This document shows positions 1 to 10,280 of a stretch of DNA of 64,000 bases, one piece after another (within the stretch, counting starts at the first letter, position 1; every line of letters begins with the position of its first letter). This DNA is from Symbiodinium natans (taxonomy: Eukaryota > Sar > Dinophyceae > Suessiales > Symbiodiniaceae), in the NCBI GenBank assembly GCA_905221605.1, contig CAJNDS010000424.1, positions 437,978-501,977 on the forward strand. The letters are read 5' to 3'. Both the position numbers and the translations under genes were made by a program. A model generated the notes under the pieces. That model saw only the letters and a program-made list of their open reading frames with translations, did no database searches and was not told the origin of the DNA.

Positions 1-159
1 CTAAGTAGGTTGTAAGTAGACTTATAACTGTGGTTCTAAGTACCCATGAACCTCAAGTAGCTTTAAGAAGGGTTTAGGGTCTACAGGGGTAGGTTTTGAA
101 CGTAACCTTCTTACCCTGATTCCCCTCTTATCAAGCCATAACATTTCCATAGGGCCCCC

Positions 160-900
160 AAACTCCTCAACCCTAAACCCTAAGCCTAACCCCTAAACCC
201 TAAACCCTAAACCCTAGTTTGGGGGTTGCGCTCTCTCTTTTTTTGCAGTTGAACCCTTCAAGGCTGGTTACGTCGGCAAGCCTTGGCTGCGTGACGGATC
301 GGTCCCTCGGGGGCGAAAGGAACCCTATTAGGGTTTAGGGTTTAGGGTTTTTAGGGTTTTTAGGGTTGTTAGGGTTTTTAGGGTTTTTAGGGTTTTTAGG
401 GTTTTTAGGGTTTTTAGGGTTTAGGGTTTAGGGATGTTTAGGGTGTATGGTTCATATTACCTTAATGGGAGTTTTAGGAGTGTAGGGTAGACGACCCCAA
501 TTTTCGGGGTTCATGTGGTCTCCAAGGTAGAGATGGGCTGATCGCTACCCGCGGTATGGGTCCAGCATTTGATGCAAAGAGATGTCGCACTGGACCCGTG
601 GCTTGGCGAGGAAGTTGAACTGCAAGATGCCAATGTGCTGGGATGGCCTCCCTTGACTCTAAGGTTTAGGGTTTAGGGTTTAGGGTTTAGGGTTTAGGGT
701 TTAGGGTTTAGGGTTTAGGCTCCCTTGACCCTAAACCCTAAACCCTAAACTACTAGGATCCTGTTCACGGCACCCTGAGGTTTGCAGGGTGGGCCACATG
801 GCCGGCGCGGCCAGGACGGGTTCTGGGTTTCCGGTGAACCTCAGCCCCGAGACAGGGGGTTTAGGGTTTAGGGTTTAGGGTTTAGGGTTTAGGATAAAAC
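160..900. repeat. Interstitial telomere-type repeats in both orientations
   Basis: CCCTAAA tracts lie at about 163-215 and 728-749. Degenerate TTTTTAGGG/TTTAGGG tracts lie at about 330-437, a clean run of about eight TTTAGGG units at 663-717, and another at 858-893. Orientation flips within a few bases around 718-730. The tracts are short and separated by unique sequence, so this is not the chromosome end itself. It is more like subtelomeric or scattered internal telomere-type DNA. Confidence 0.9.
249..331 (+). CDS. Candidate 3'-terminal exon, product unknown
   Basis: A strong pyrimidine tract ending in TTTTTTTGCAG (238-248) looks like a splice acceptor. It is followed by 26 open codons from GAA at 251 with a protein-like, mixed composition (it contains KAGYVGKPWLRDGS). 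The stop TAG at 329-331 is formed where the segment meets a TTTAGGG-type tract. No donor side or other exon can be assigned. It may be a remnant of a gene cut by a repeat tract, or chance. Confidence 0.25.
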
Positions 901-1880
901 CCCTCCCCCTGGATTTCTGGTTCATATACCTGAAAATCGGGATTATAGTAGTATAGGGTATATGCCTCCAATTATAGGTTTCATTTGGTCCTTAAGGGGT
1001 CGAGGAACTCGTTTGGGTCACAGCTTTGTCACTTTGGAGCATCTTTGGGTCTATTTGTTGAGAGAAGCTTCAACGTCGAACTCCTACACACCTGAGCGCA
1101 GTTCCCAAGCCCTAAAGCCTTAAACACTTCGGCCTGCTGCATAAGCTCTATAAGCACATGGGCCAGACTCGAGGGTAGAACGTATGGCGGTTGCCTTCAA
1201 GTCAGGTCCCCATGCAGATACTTCAGGATCCCCAAAAGGGTGCCCCCCCCCCCCCTTTTGGAACGATCCCTTGATGATGCACTTGATGGGCCGAGCAGAG
1301 GAAGCTCTCAGTCTTTGGTGGAAGTGAGTGATCGAGCTCTTGTTCTCCTCACCTTGCCTTGTGGCAATCGGTGTCTCTTGGACCTAGGGCACTGAGAGCA
1401 TGTACAGAGAAAGAGCGGAACGATGGTCAAAATGCGGCCGGGCTCGTGCCAGATCTCTTGAGCTGCCGGCAGTGTCGGCTACTAAATGGCTAACGTTGGT
1501 ATAATGATCTGTTCTCCAGGTACGGTCCCCTGTTGGGTACCCTAAAAACCCTAAACCCTAAACCCTAAACATTATAGGGGCCGCCTTAGAGTATCCCTTT
1601 TTCGAATCGAGAGAGCTCGCCGTAGGGACTTCCCGGTCGCACAGGGCCCACAGAATTGGCGGGGCTAACGTTTGGGAGCTTGTTTTCTTTTTGCTTTGGT
1701 CCTGATTCAGGGCTTGGGGTCGTCAAATCACACTTCTTCTAAACCTTTGAAGCCTAAGCCCACATCCCTTTTCAACCCCGTAATCCCTGTAAACCCTAGA
1801 CCCACGTCCTAGATCCCAAACCCTTATAGCTCTATTCTAACGCTAAAGCCTGATCCCTCGAAGAAACATGCAAGCTTCAG
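901..1880. other. Spacer, no gene recognised
   Basis: This is unique-looking sequence with isolated CCCTAAA tracts (about 1541-1568), a C14 run near 1245, and phrases shared with later units, such as the AAGCTTCA segments. I see no open frame of coding character. It appears to be a more diverged piece of the same repeat family that becomes regular from about 1.9 kb. Confidence 0.6.
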
Positions 1881-1888
1881 CCAGCTAC

Positions 1889-1946
1889 ATGACCCAGGCG
1901 CCGGCGCCTCTCGCTGTCGCTCTATGCGTCTTTGCAGTCGCGCAAG
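1889..1946 (+). CDS. Candidate first exon, signal-peptide-like
   Basis: This 58-base exon has an ATG, 19 codons reading MTQAPAPLAVALCVFAVAQ, and a good donor (CAAG then GTGAGCC). The hydrophobic core APLAVALCVFAVA resembles a signal peptide or anchor. The same ATG-ACN-CAG-GCG start and G|GTGAAYC donor recur in every unit of both clusters, which argues for a real exon. In other copies the hydrophobic stretch is interrupted by GDF. In this copy a matching second exon is less clear than in the units at 5.7-18.2 kb. Confidence 0.35.
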
Positions 1947-2305
1947 GTGAGCCTTCCCGTTTAGGGTTTAGGAAGTTGGGGAGGGGTGGGGTGAGGTGAG
2001 GGTAGGCGTCTTTTTTTTGGGCGTGCCCTTAGGAAACACTTCTTGTGTTGAAGTTGTATGTTTGTATAAAAAACCTGTCATGCTAGCTGACGCAAATGAG
2101 AGTAGAGTGACAGTAGCGATGGGAGTCGCAAGAGGTATTTCACTGGTCTGAAGATAGCAAAGCTTCTTGCAGCGTCTGCGGCTCAGCCACACAGAGCGAG
2201 CAACATATTCTGAACTGCAATCAGAAACGGTTCGGGTTGTTTACCTTCGGGTCTCATCTCAGAACGGCTATAGATCCCATCGCCGGGGCCAGTGTGGGCC
2301 AGGCC

Positions 2306-2941
2306 ATGAGGCCCTGTGAAAGGGCTGCTTGTCGGCACTGTGGGCTTCGAGTGGGCCTCTTCGGAGTGAATGGGTTGGGGTTTGCGCGGCGCTGGCATGA
2401 GGCCAGGTGCTCTTCCCGCTCCAGTGCCTGCACGTCTACACCTACAACTACAGAGGCACCTCCTCCTGACCCTGCTGAAATGGCCACGGGCAGAGACCTG
2501 ATTCCACAGGTCGACTGCAACGTGGACGTGCGAAACCTCTCATTGGAGGCCATGATTCAGACGCTGTTCATGTCACGGGACGACCTTCTCAAGCTGCAGG
2601 AAGTGAACCCGGAGCTATTCCGGGAGGTCCTGAATTATGTGGTGGTCACCTGGCGCCCCGGGGCCTTCTCCGGAGCCCCGCTGCGCCCAGCTTTGGGGCT
2701 GGGTCCGGGTCGTGACGACGCCACCGTCGTCGTTAGGGCCTTTGTGCCCGCCCTCCGAGCCATTATTGAGCAGCACGTATCCATAGAGTGCCTGGACAAC
2801 CAATTTGTGAAGTCTGCGCAATATGACGAGATGGTGGATTTTGGGGAGGACCTGCACGAGGTCGCTTTGCAGAGATGCCTGCAGCTTCAGCAGGTAGCGT
2901 GCCGACCTGGGTCCGCGGTAGCAAGCCGTGGGGGTGGTTAA
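2306..2941 (+). CDS. C2HC-finger-like family protein, cluster 1 copy 1
   Basis: This is a 211-residue core frame of a family I do not recognise; ten intact copies occur in the window. Residues 9-35 fit C-X2-C-X18-H-X3-C (starting ACRHCG, ending WHEARC), a possible zinc-binding C2HC module. A Thr/Pro-rich linker follows, then a conserved helical-looking domain of about 140 residues, including MATGRDL, LNYVVVTWRPGAFSGAPLRP and SAQYDEMVDFGEDL, and a Gly/Ser-rich tail ending SRGGG. The ATG at 2306 is chosen because it is conserved in all copies, whereas the frame upstream is not. Here the same frame stays open back to 2159 and includes a second possible finger (C-X2-C-X8-H-X3-C, about 2168-2218). 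The first Cys codon of that finger overlaps a TTCTTGCAG acceptor-like site, so it may be intronic. No signal peptide or membrane helix is seen in the core. Nuclear or nucleic-acid binding is only a guess from the finger. Confidence 0.55.
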   Translation: MRPCERAACRHCGLRVGLFGVNGLGFARRWHEARCSSRSSACTSTPTTTEAPPPDPAEMATGRDLIPQVDCNVDVRNLSLEAMIQTLFMSRDDLLKLQEVNPELFREVLNYVVVTWRPGAFSGAPLRPALGLGPGRDDATVVVRAFVPALRAIIEQHVSIECLDNQFVKSAQYDEMVDFGEDLHEVALQRCLQLQQVACRPGSAVASRGGG

Positions 2942-2949
2942 ACCACCCC
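2931..2949. repeat. Palindrome centred on the stop codon
   Basis: GGGGTGGTTAAACCACCCC has 9-base arms around a single A, and the TAA stop lies at its centre. The same palindrome ends the intact copies at 6913, 10916, 14983, 35340, 41750, 44372, 47147, 51069 and 55077. It is altered in decayed copies, for example near 5190 and 19117. It could form an RNA hairpin at the end of translation, be a 3' processing or termination element, or mark a recombination boundary. Confidence 0.8.
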
Positions 2950-4791
2950 AGTCGCCCGCGTTGTCCAAGACATCGGACGGGAGTTTCACCGGACAATCCG
3001 TGAGCACTGAACAAATACCGCGCTAAGGAAAATTGCAGGAGCAGCATGTACTAAGCAGGCCCTGCACTCCAGCCGTGGCAAAAGCCCTAAGTCCCCAAAC
3101 GGTCCTCGAGCTTCAATACTCTTGACCTACGGAAGGGGCTCTGGGCATGCTGGGTCCTGGTCCCTCGAAAGAAACAAGCTTCAGCCAACCTGAACCCTAA
3201 ACCCTAAACCCTAAACCCTGCCTTGAACCTTTGAACCCGACCTCCAGCATCGGATCGTTGTAGGTCGCCCGGAGTGCCGCCGCTGCGCCGTTCAGTCAGC
3301 GGCCGAGGGGGTGAGGGTTTAGGGTTAAGGAGAATGGGGATCAGGGTTTTCAGGTTTAGGGGTTTAGGTTTTGGCGGTTTTGGGGTTTTAGGGTTTATGA
3401 AGTAACCCTCGGGTTTAGGCGTTTAGGCTTGTAATAGCATGTTGTGGGGGGGGGGGGGGGGGGTGATTTGTGCTTATAGGTGTTGAGCGGTTCAGGAGTT
3501 GGGGAATTCGGGTTGAGTTAGGGTTTGGGCGTAGGTGCTTGGTATGGCTTGACAGTGGAGCGCCGGTCTTGTCAGCTCACGAAAGCACGGTGCCCGTTTT
3601 GATTGGGGTACTGTACCCCAGAAGCCCTATAGCCTCATTCGTACGAAAGCCCGAAACAAGTTTGGGGTTTAGGGTCCGGAAAATGGTGCGGGGGGCGGGG
3701 GGGGGGGATAAACCAAATCCCCCGGGTTCTCTATACGAGGAGCCAGAAGCCTAAACCCCATTTGTTTATAAATATGGATCCCGGTAATGTGCCTAAGCTG
3801 CATCGAAAGGCCCTTTGAAAGCCCTGGTGGGGGTGTCCCGTTTTGTGGAGGTAGGAGAGGTTTGGGGTTTAGGGTTTAGGGTTCAGGGTTTAGGGTTTAG
3901 GGTTTAGCTTGGCTGGGCTTAGGAGTTTAGGCGTTCAGGGTTCCAATCGCCGAGGACTTGTCCGACCGAAGCCGGTGATGCAGGCGATCCTGCAGTAGAA
4001 AACCCCCCAAGGGTGAACCATCGACCTCGACCACCCTCGTAAACCCCAACACCACCCCAACAAAGCCCAACCAAGCTTCCCTAAACCTGTTTGGGTCGAG
4101 GGGCTTAGGGTTAGGGCCCGCGCCCGAGGCGATCTTGTCCACTGACCTTGTCCGACCGAAGCCAGTGATGCAGGCACTCGAAAGTTCAGGGAACTAAGAA
4201 CAAGAGGCTATCAGGGCTCTTTATATAGGGCTGAGAGGGTATGGGTTTCGGAGTTTGGTTCAGGGTTGTAGGGCCTCTGGACGTTTCGGCAGGTGCTGGG
4301 GATGTTTGCTATGTCTCCCTTGTGCTGGGCCCGATAGGGCCCTATCTGGGAGGTATAAGCGGGGTCTAGCCAACAGTCTCAGTTAAACAAATCCTCAATC
4401 TAGCCTGGCTCCTCGCTTTAAGTGCCCTGAGCCCTTGAGAGCACTTTGAGATTTCGTGGCTCCTTTCTGATAGTTCGGATTGTCTGCTGCGGTGGAGTCC
4501 CTGCCATGCTAGTTGCAAACCTTAAGCCCTAAACCCTGAACCCTACACCTGTAGTGTGCAGGTGCAGCCCGTGGCCCCTTCCCCTTGGCAGCCTTGTCCT
4601 TCGGACCGTACTGGGGCATAGCTGTGAAAGCCATGTCAAGCTGATGCAGCACCTTCGGCTTAGCCAAGCAGTGTGAGCAAGCAATCAGACATGGCTTACA
4701 TCCAAAGACAACAGCTATATAGGCTGTAGGTCCCACCACCGGGGGCCAGCCACCCTGAAACCAAGATTCCTTTCCAAGGGGTTTGAGCGCT

Positions 4792-5261
4792 ATGAGGCCC
4801 TGTGAAAGGGCCGCTTGCTGCCACTGCGGCCTTCGACTCGGACTCTTCGGAGTGAATGGACTGAGCGTGGCACGCCGCGTGCCAACGGCGCGTGACCCTG
4901 AGCCCATTCACTCCCAAGAGTCCAACTCGAAGACCGCAGTGGCGGCAAGCGGCCCTGCTGGCCTAGGCAAAGACCTTGCAGGAGCTGGATGCGGTTCATG
5001 ACCAGAGAGGACCTGCGCGCGGCGAACGCAGAGGTCTGCTGAGAGGTGCTGAACTATGCGGTGGTAACCCCACTGCGCCCCGGGTTCCGAGTGGTGACAT
5101 GAGCGTGTCATGAAATCTCAGTGGACGGCCAGGACTTGAGTGAGGTCGCCCTGGAGAGATGCAGCTTCCCTGGCGTCCGGTAGCAAGCCGTGGGGGTCGT
5201 GAACGTACCCAAGTCGCCCGCGCTGTCCAAGACACTTGACGGGAGGTTTACCGGACAAGTT
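4792..5261 (+). pseudogene. Decayed fold-back copy of the C2HC family, unit 1
   Basis: It starts like an intact copy (MRPCERAAC, C-X2-C) but after the codons for LSVAR the sequence turns round. The stretch 4877-4956 is an imperfect reverse complement of 4808-4875, with about 12 extra bases and a centre at 4875-4877. The rest of the gene follows as fragments (GAGGACCTGCGC, CTGAACTATG, GGTCGCCCTGGAGAGATGC, then the post-stop GACGGGAGGTTTACCGGACAAG) with stops and deletions. The second half of the finger is replaced by the inverted arm. Not expected to make the family protein. Confidence 0.75.
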
Positions 5262-5698
5262 TTGTGAGCACTGAGCTACCATTGCGCGAGCCACATTGCA
5301 GAAGCAGCATGTGCTAAGCAGGTCCTGAACATCCCTGAGCCGTCACGAGCCCTAAATGCCTAAACGGTCCGAGAACTGCACTCTAGACCTTTAAGCCCTG
5401 CCGCTGGGTGAGAAGCCCCGCTGGGTTCTTGTTCCCTCGGAGAGAGAAGCTTCAGTCAGCTAACCCCAAACTCGAGATGCCTAAGTGGGTCATGAAACAC
5501 TTCATCCCAAATCGACACGGCGTATTACCTCCTAAACATGGGCCCTTTGACACTCATGTTTGACTATTCGGGTCCTTATTCGGGTCCTGATTCAGGGGTT
5601 GGGGGAAACAAGTAACCCTTGTTCTAGACACTTGAAGCCTAAGCCCAAAACCCTGTGAACGCTGAAGCTTAATCCCCTGGAAGAAGCAAGCTTCAGCC

Positions 5699-5756
5699 AT
5701 GACCCAGGCGCCGGCGCCTCTCGCTGTTGCTCTCGGCGACTTCGCAGACATGCAAG
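5699..5756 (+). CDS. Candidate exon 1 of unit 2 gene
   Basis: The exon reads ATG plus 18 codons (MTQAPAPLAVALGDFADMQ) plus one base, with donor CAAG|GTGAATC. The following intron would be 5757-5967 (211 bases) and ends CTCTTGTAG. It joins exon 2 in frame (phase 1), which is the best evidence that it is real. Confidence 0.4.
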
Positions 5757-5967
5757 GTGAATCTGCCCGTTGAGCGTTTAGGAAGTACGGGGCGCGGGAG
5801 GGGGGCGGGGGGGGGAGGGGGGTTGTTAGGAAGTTGGGGGTTTCGAGCTTTGGGTTGATCCTTTACCTGTGTTTTGAGGGTCAAAGTTTCGGCTTAAGAC
5901 TTCATGGTTTGGGTGCCTAGTCTTCAGGGTCGACAGCCAGCCTCGGGCGTTGTCCTCGCTCTTGTAG

Positions 5968-6111
5968 GGCAATGTCAGACAACTGGAAATGCATGCAAGA
6001 AGAGTGACCTTAGCAAATTCATGTTGCATCTTTCTATGCAACCTCAGGAAAGGAATTCGTCGTTGTGGCGCGGCAACACACATCAGAGTAGAGTGACACT
6101 AGCGATGGCAG
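5968..6111 (+). CDS. Candidate exon 2 of unit 2 gene
   Basis: This 144-base segment has no stop in the frame set by exon 1 and encodes GQCQTTGNACKKSDLSKF followed by about 30 more residues. It ends GATGGCAG|GTGGTG. If an intron of only 42 bases is removed (6112-6153, ending TTTCTTGCAG), the next exon reads SAAQPHRASN and soon stops, giving a small protein of about 84 residues. If it is not removed, the ATG at 6122 instead opens the frame of the large core. Which is used cannot be told from sequence. Confidence 0.35.
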
Positions 6112-6277
6112 GTGGTGTTTCATGGGGCTGAAGGTAGCGAGAGTTTCTTGCAGCGTCTGCGGCTCAGCCACACAGAGCGAGCAACATATCTTCAACTGCA
6201 GGTTAGGGCTGTTTACCTTCGGGTCTCATCTCAGAACAGCTATAGATCCCATCGCCGGGGCCAGTGTGGGCCAGGCC

Positions 6278-6913
6278 ATGAGGCCCTGTGAAAGGGCTGC
6301 TTGTCGGCACTGTGGGCTTCGAGTGGGCCTCTTCGGAGTGAATGGGTTGGGGTTCACGCGGCGCTGGCATGAGGCCAGGTGCTCTTCCCGCTCCAGTGCC
6401 TGCACGTCTACACCTACAACTACAGAGGCACCTCCTCCTGACACCGCTGAGATGGCCACGGGCAGAAACCTGCTTCCACAGGTCGATTACAACGTGGACG
6501 TGCAAAACCTCTCACTGGAGGCCATGATTCAGACGCTGTTCATGTCCCGGGACGACCTTCTCAAGCTGCACGAAGTGAACCCGGAGCTATTCCGGGAGGT
6601 CCTGAATTATGTGGTGGTCACCTGGCGCCCCGGGGCCTTCTCCGGAGCCCCGCTGCGCCCAGCCTTGGGGCTGGGTCCGGGTCGTGACGACGCCACCGTC
6701 GTCGTTAGGGCCTTTGTGCCCGCCCTCCGAGCCATTTGTGAGCAGCACGTATCCATAGAGTGCCTGGACAACCAATTTGTGAAGTCTGCGCAATATGACG
6801 AGATGGTGGATTTTGGGGAGGACCTGCGTGAGGTCGCTTTGCAGAGATGCCTGCAGCTTCAGCAGGTAGCGTGCCGACCTGGGTCCGCGGTAGCAAGCCG
6901 TGGGGGTGGTTAA
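6278..6913 (+). CDS. C2HC-finger-like family protein, cluster 1 copy 2
   Basis: This 211-residue core is nearly identical to the copy at 2306. Differences are conservative, for example NVDVQNLSLEAM against NVDVRNLSLEAM and HEVNPELF against QEVNPELF. Here a real ATG at 6122 opens the same frame, giving 263 residues. The extra 52 include the complete motif CSVCGSATQSEQHIFNC (C-X2-C-X8-H-X3-C), so this copy could carry two C2HC-like fingers. The core ATG is kept as the conservative start because the extension is not in a fixed frame across the family. Confidence 0.55.
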   Translation: MRPCERAACRHCGLRVGLFGVNGLGFTRRWHEARCSSRSSACTSTPTTTEAPPPDTAEMATGRNLLPQVDYNVDVQNLSLEAMIQTLFMSRDDLLKLHEVNPELFREVLNYVVVTWRPGAFSGAPLRPALGLGPGRDDATVVVRAFVPALRAICEQHVSIECLDNQFVKSAQYDEMVDFGEDLREVALQRCLQLQQVACRPGSAVASRGGG

Positions 6914-8777
6914 ACCACCCCAGTCGCCCGCGTTGTCCAAGACATCGGACGGGAGTTTCACCGGACAATCCGTGAGCACTGAACAAATACCGCGCTAAGG
7001 AAAATTGCAGGAGCAGCATGTACTAAGCAGGCCCTGCACTCCAGCCGTGGCAAAAGCCCTAAGTCCCCAAACGGTCCTCGAGCTTCAATACTCTTGACCT
7101 ACGGAAGGGGCTCTGGGCATGCTGGGTCCTGGTCCCTCGAAAGAAACAAGCTTCAGCCAACCTGAACCCTAAACCCTAAACCCTAAACCCTGCCTTGAAC
7201 CTTTGAACCCGACCTCCAGCATCGGATCGTTGTAGGTCGCCCGGAGTGCCGCCGCTGCGCCGTTCAGTCAGCGGCCGAGGGGGTGAGGGTTTAGGGTTAA
7301 GGAGAATGGGGATCAGGGTTTTCAGGTTTAGGGGTTTAGGTTTTGGCGGTTTTGGGGTTTTAGGGTTTATGAAGTAACCCTCGGGTTTAGGCGTTTAGGC
7401 TTGTAATAGCATGTTGTGGGGGGGGGGGGGGGGGGTGATTTGTGCTTATAGGTGTTGAGCGGTTCAGGAGTTGGGGAATTCGGGTTGAGTTAGGGTTTGG
7501 GCGTAGGTGCTTGGTATGGCTTGACAGTGGAGCGCCGGTCTTGTCAGCTCACGAAAGCACGGTGCCCGTTTTGATTGGGGTACTGTACCCCAGAAGCCCT
7601 ATAGCCTCATTCGTACGAAAGCCCGAAACAAGTTTGGGGTTTAGGGTCCGGAAAATGGTGCGGGGGGCGGGGGGGGGGGATAAACCAAATCCCCCGGGTT
7701 CTCTATACGAGGAGCCAGAAGCCTAAACCCCATTTGTTTATAAATATGGATCCCGGTAATGTGCCTAAGCTGCATCGAAAGGCCCTTTGAAAGCCCTGGT
7801 GGGGGTGTCCCGTTTTGTGGAGGTAGGAGAGGTTTGGGGTTTAGGGTTTAGGGTTCAGGGTTTAGGGTTTAGGGTTTAGCTTGGCTGGGCTTAGGAGTTT
7901 AGGCGTTCAGGGTTCCAATCGCCGAGGACTTGTCCGACCGAAGCCGGTGATGCAGGCGATCCTGCAGTAGAAAACCCCCCAAGGGTGAACCATCGACCTC
8001 GACCACCCTCGTAAACCCCAACACCACCCCAACAAAGCCCAACCAAGCTTCCCTAAACCTGTTTGGGTCGAGGGGCTTAGGGTTAGGGCCCGCGCCCGAG
8101 GCGATCTTGTCCACTGACCTTGTCCGACCGAAGCCAGTGATGCAGGCACTCGAAAGTTCAGGGAACTAAGATGAAGAGGCTATCAGGGCTCTTTATATAG
8201 GGCTGAGAGGGTATGGGGTTCGGACTGCGGGTTTCGGAGTTTGGTTCAGGGTTGTAGGGCCTCTGGACGTTTCGGCAGGTGCTGGGGATGTTTGCTATGT
8301 CTCCCTTGTGCTGGGCCCGATAGGGCCCTATCTGGGAGGTATAAGCGGGGTCTAGCCAACAGTCTCAGTTAAACAAATCCTCAATCTAGCCTGGCTCCTC
8401 GCTTTAAGTGCCCTGAGCCCTTGAGAGCACTTTGAGATTTCGTGGCTCCTTTCTGATAGTTCGGATTGTCTGCTGCGGTGGAGTCCCTGCCATGCTAGTT
8501 GCAAACCTTAAGCCCTAAACCCTGAACCCTACACCTGTAGTGTGCAGGTGCAGCCCGTGGCCCCTTCCCCTTGGCAGCCTTGTCCTTCGGACCGTACTGG
8601 GGCATAGCTGTGAAAGCCATGTCAAGCTGATGCAGCACCTTCGGCTCAGCCAAGCAGTGTGAGCAAGCAATCAGACATGGCTTACATCCAAAGACAACAG
8701 CTATATAGGCTATAGGTCCCACCATCGGGGGCCAGCCACCCTGAAACCAAGATTCCTTTCCAAGGGGTTTGAGCGCT

Positions 8778-9262
8778 ATGAGGCCCTGTGAAAGGGCCGC
8801 TTGCTGCCACTGCGGCCTTCGACTCGGACTCTTCGGAGTGAATGGACTGAGCGTGGCACGCCGCGTGCCAACGGCGCGTGACCCTGAGCCCATTCACTCC
8901 GAAGAGTCCAACTCGAAGCCCGCAGTGGCGGCAAGCGGCCCTGCTGGCCTAGGCAAAGACCTTGCAGGAGCTGCCTCTGGATGCGGTTCATGACCAGAGA
9001 GGACCTGCGCGCGGCGAACGCAGAGGTCTGCTGAGAGGTGCTGAACTATGTGGTGGTAACCCCACTGCGCCCCGGCCCTGGGGCTGGTTCCGAGTGGTGA
9101 CATGAGCGTGTCATGAAATCTCAGTGGACGGCCAGGACTTGAGTGAGGTCGCCCTGGAGAGATGCAGCTTCCCTGGCGTCCGGTAGCAAGCCGTGGGGGT
9201 CGTGAACGTACCCAAGTCGCCCGCGCTGTCCAAGACACTTGACGGGAGGTTTACCGGACAAG
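8778..9262 (+). pseudogene. Decayed fold-back copy of the C2HC family, unit 2
   Basis: Same structure as the copy at 4792, but it retains bases lost there (the codons reading GAASGCGS near 8970, and the GGCCCTGGGGCTGG stretch near 9074). It is therefore slightly less decayed. The inverted arms are about 8794-8861 and 8863-8942. Confidence 0.75.
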
Positions 9263-9701
9263 TTTTGTGAGCACTGAGCTACCATTGCGCGAGCCACATT
9301 GCAGAAGCAGCATGTGCTAAGCAGGTCCTGAACATCCCTGAGCCGTCACGAGCCCTAAATGCCTAAACGGTCCGAGAACTGCACTCTAGACCTTTAAGCC
9401 CTGCCGCTGGGTGAGAAGCCCCGCTGGGTTCTTGTTCCCTCGGAGAGAGAAGCTTCAGTCAGCTAACCCCAAACTCGAGATGCCTAAGTGGGTCATGAAA
9501 CACTTCATCCCAAATCGACACGGCGTATTACCTCCTAAACATGGGCCCTTTGACACTCATGTTTGACTATTCGGGTCCTTATTCGGGTCCTGATTCAGGG
9601 GTTGGGGGAAACAAGTAACCCTTGTTCTAGACACTTGAAGCCTAAGCCCAAAACCCTGTGAACGCTGAAGCTTAATCCCCTGGAAGAAGCAAGCTTCAGC
9701 C

Positions 9702-9759
9702 ATGACCCAGGCGCCGGCGCCTCTCGCTGTTGCTCTCGGCGACTTCGCAGACATGCAAG
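9702..9759 (+). CDS. Candidate exon 1 of unit 3 gene
   Basis: Identical in reading and splice donor to the exon at 5699. The intron would run from 9760 to 9970. Confidence 0.4.
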
Positions 9760-9970
9760 GTGAATCTGCCCGTTGAGCGTTTAGGAAGTACGGGGCGCGG
9801 GAGGGGGGCGGGGGGGGGAGGGGGGTTGTTAGGAAGTTGGGGGTTTCGAGCTTTGGGTTGATCCTTTACCTGTGTTTTGAGGGTCAAAGTTTCGGCTTAA
9901 GACTTCATGGTTTGGGTGCCTAGTCTTCAGGGTCGACAGCCAGCCTCGGGCGTTGTCCTCGCTCTTGTAG

Positions 9971-10114
9971 GGCAATGTCAGACAACTGGAAATGCATGCA
10001 AGAAGAGTGACCTTAGCAAATTCATGTTGCATCTTTCTATGCAACCTCAGGAAAGGAATTCGTCGTTGTGGCGCGGCAACACACATCAGAGTAGAGTGAC
10101 ACTAGCGATGGCAG
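9971..10114 (+). CDS. Candidate exon 2 of unit 3 gene
   Basis: Identical in translation to the exon at 5968 and in phase with the exon at 9702. Confidence 0.35.
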
Positions 10115-10280
10115 GTGGTGTTTCATGGGGCTGAAGGTAGCGAGAGTTTCTTGCAGCGTCTGCGGCTCAGCCACACAGAGCGAGCAACATATCTTCAACT
10201 GCAGGTTAGGGCTGTTTACCTTCGGGTCTCATCTCAGAACAGCTATAGATCCCATCGCCGGGGCCAGTGTGGGCCAGGCC

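Larger units (their letters stand above)
2240..6211 (+). repeat. Cluster 1 tandem unit 1 (about 3.97 kb)
   Basis: This unit is repeated almost base for base at 6212-10214. Order: gene core, post-stop segment, short CCCTAAA tract (3190-3219), G18 tract (3446-3463), a stretch with the TATAC-containing phrase at 3724-3744 that is the uninterrupted form of the 12.5-kb transposon target, TTTAGGG tract (3858-3906), decayed fold-back gene copy (4792-5260), and small exons of the next copy (5699-6111). The stretches 2950-4500 and 5260-5690 hold no frame I would call a gene. The open frames there differ between units by frameshifts or read through repeat. Confidence 0.9.
6212..10214 (+). repeat. Cluster 1 tandem unit 2 (about 4.0 kb)
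   Basis: It has the same order as unit 1. The only sizeable differences I saw are about 14 extra bases near 8216-8229 and about 17 extra bases spread over 8976-9085 in the decayed copy. The G tract at about 7416-7435 differs in length from its counterpart. 6920-8490 and 9263-9690 contain no supported gene. Confidence 0.9.

Noticed and set aside
1-900. True chromosome end
   Set aside because: Telomere-type tracts are short, in both orientations and separated by unique sequence; the first bases are not repeat.
4509-4907. 132-codon minus-strand frame conserved in four units
   Set aside because: Conservation only reflects the near identity of the units. It runs across the fold-back pseudogene and repeats.
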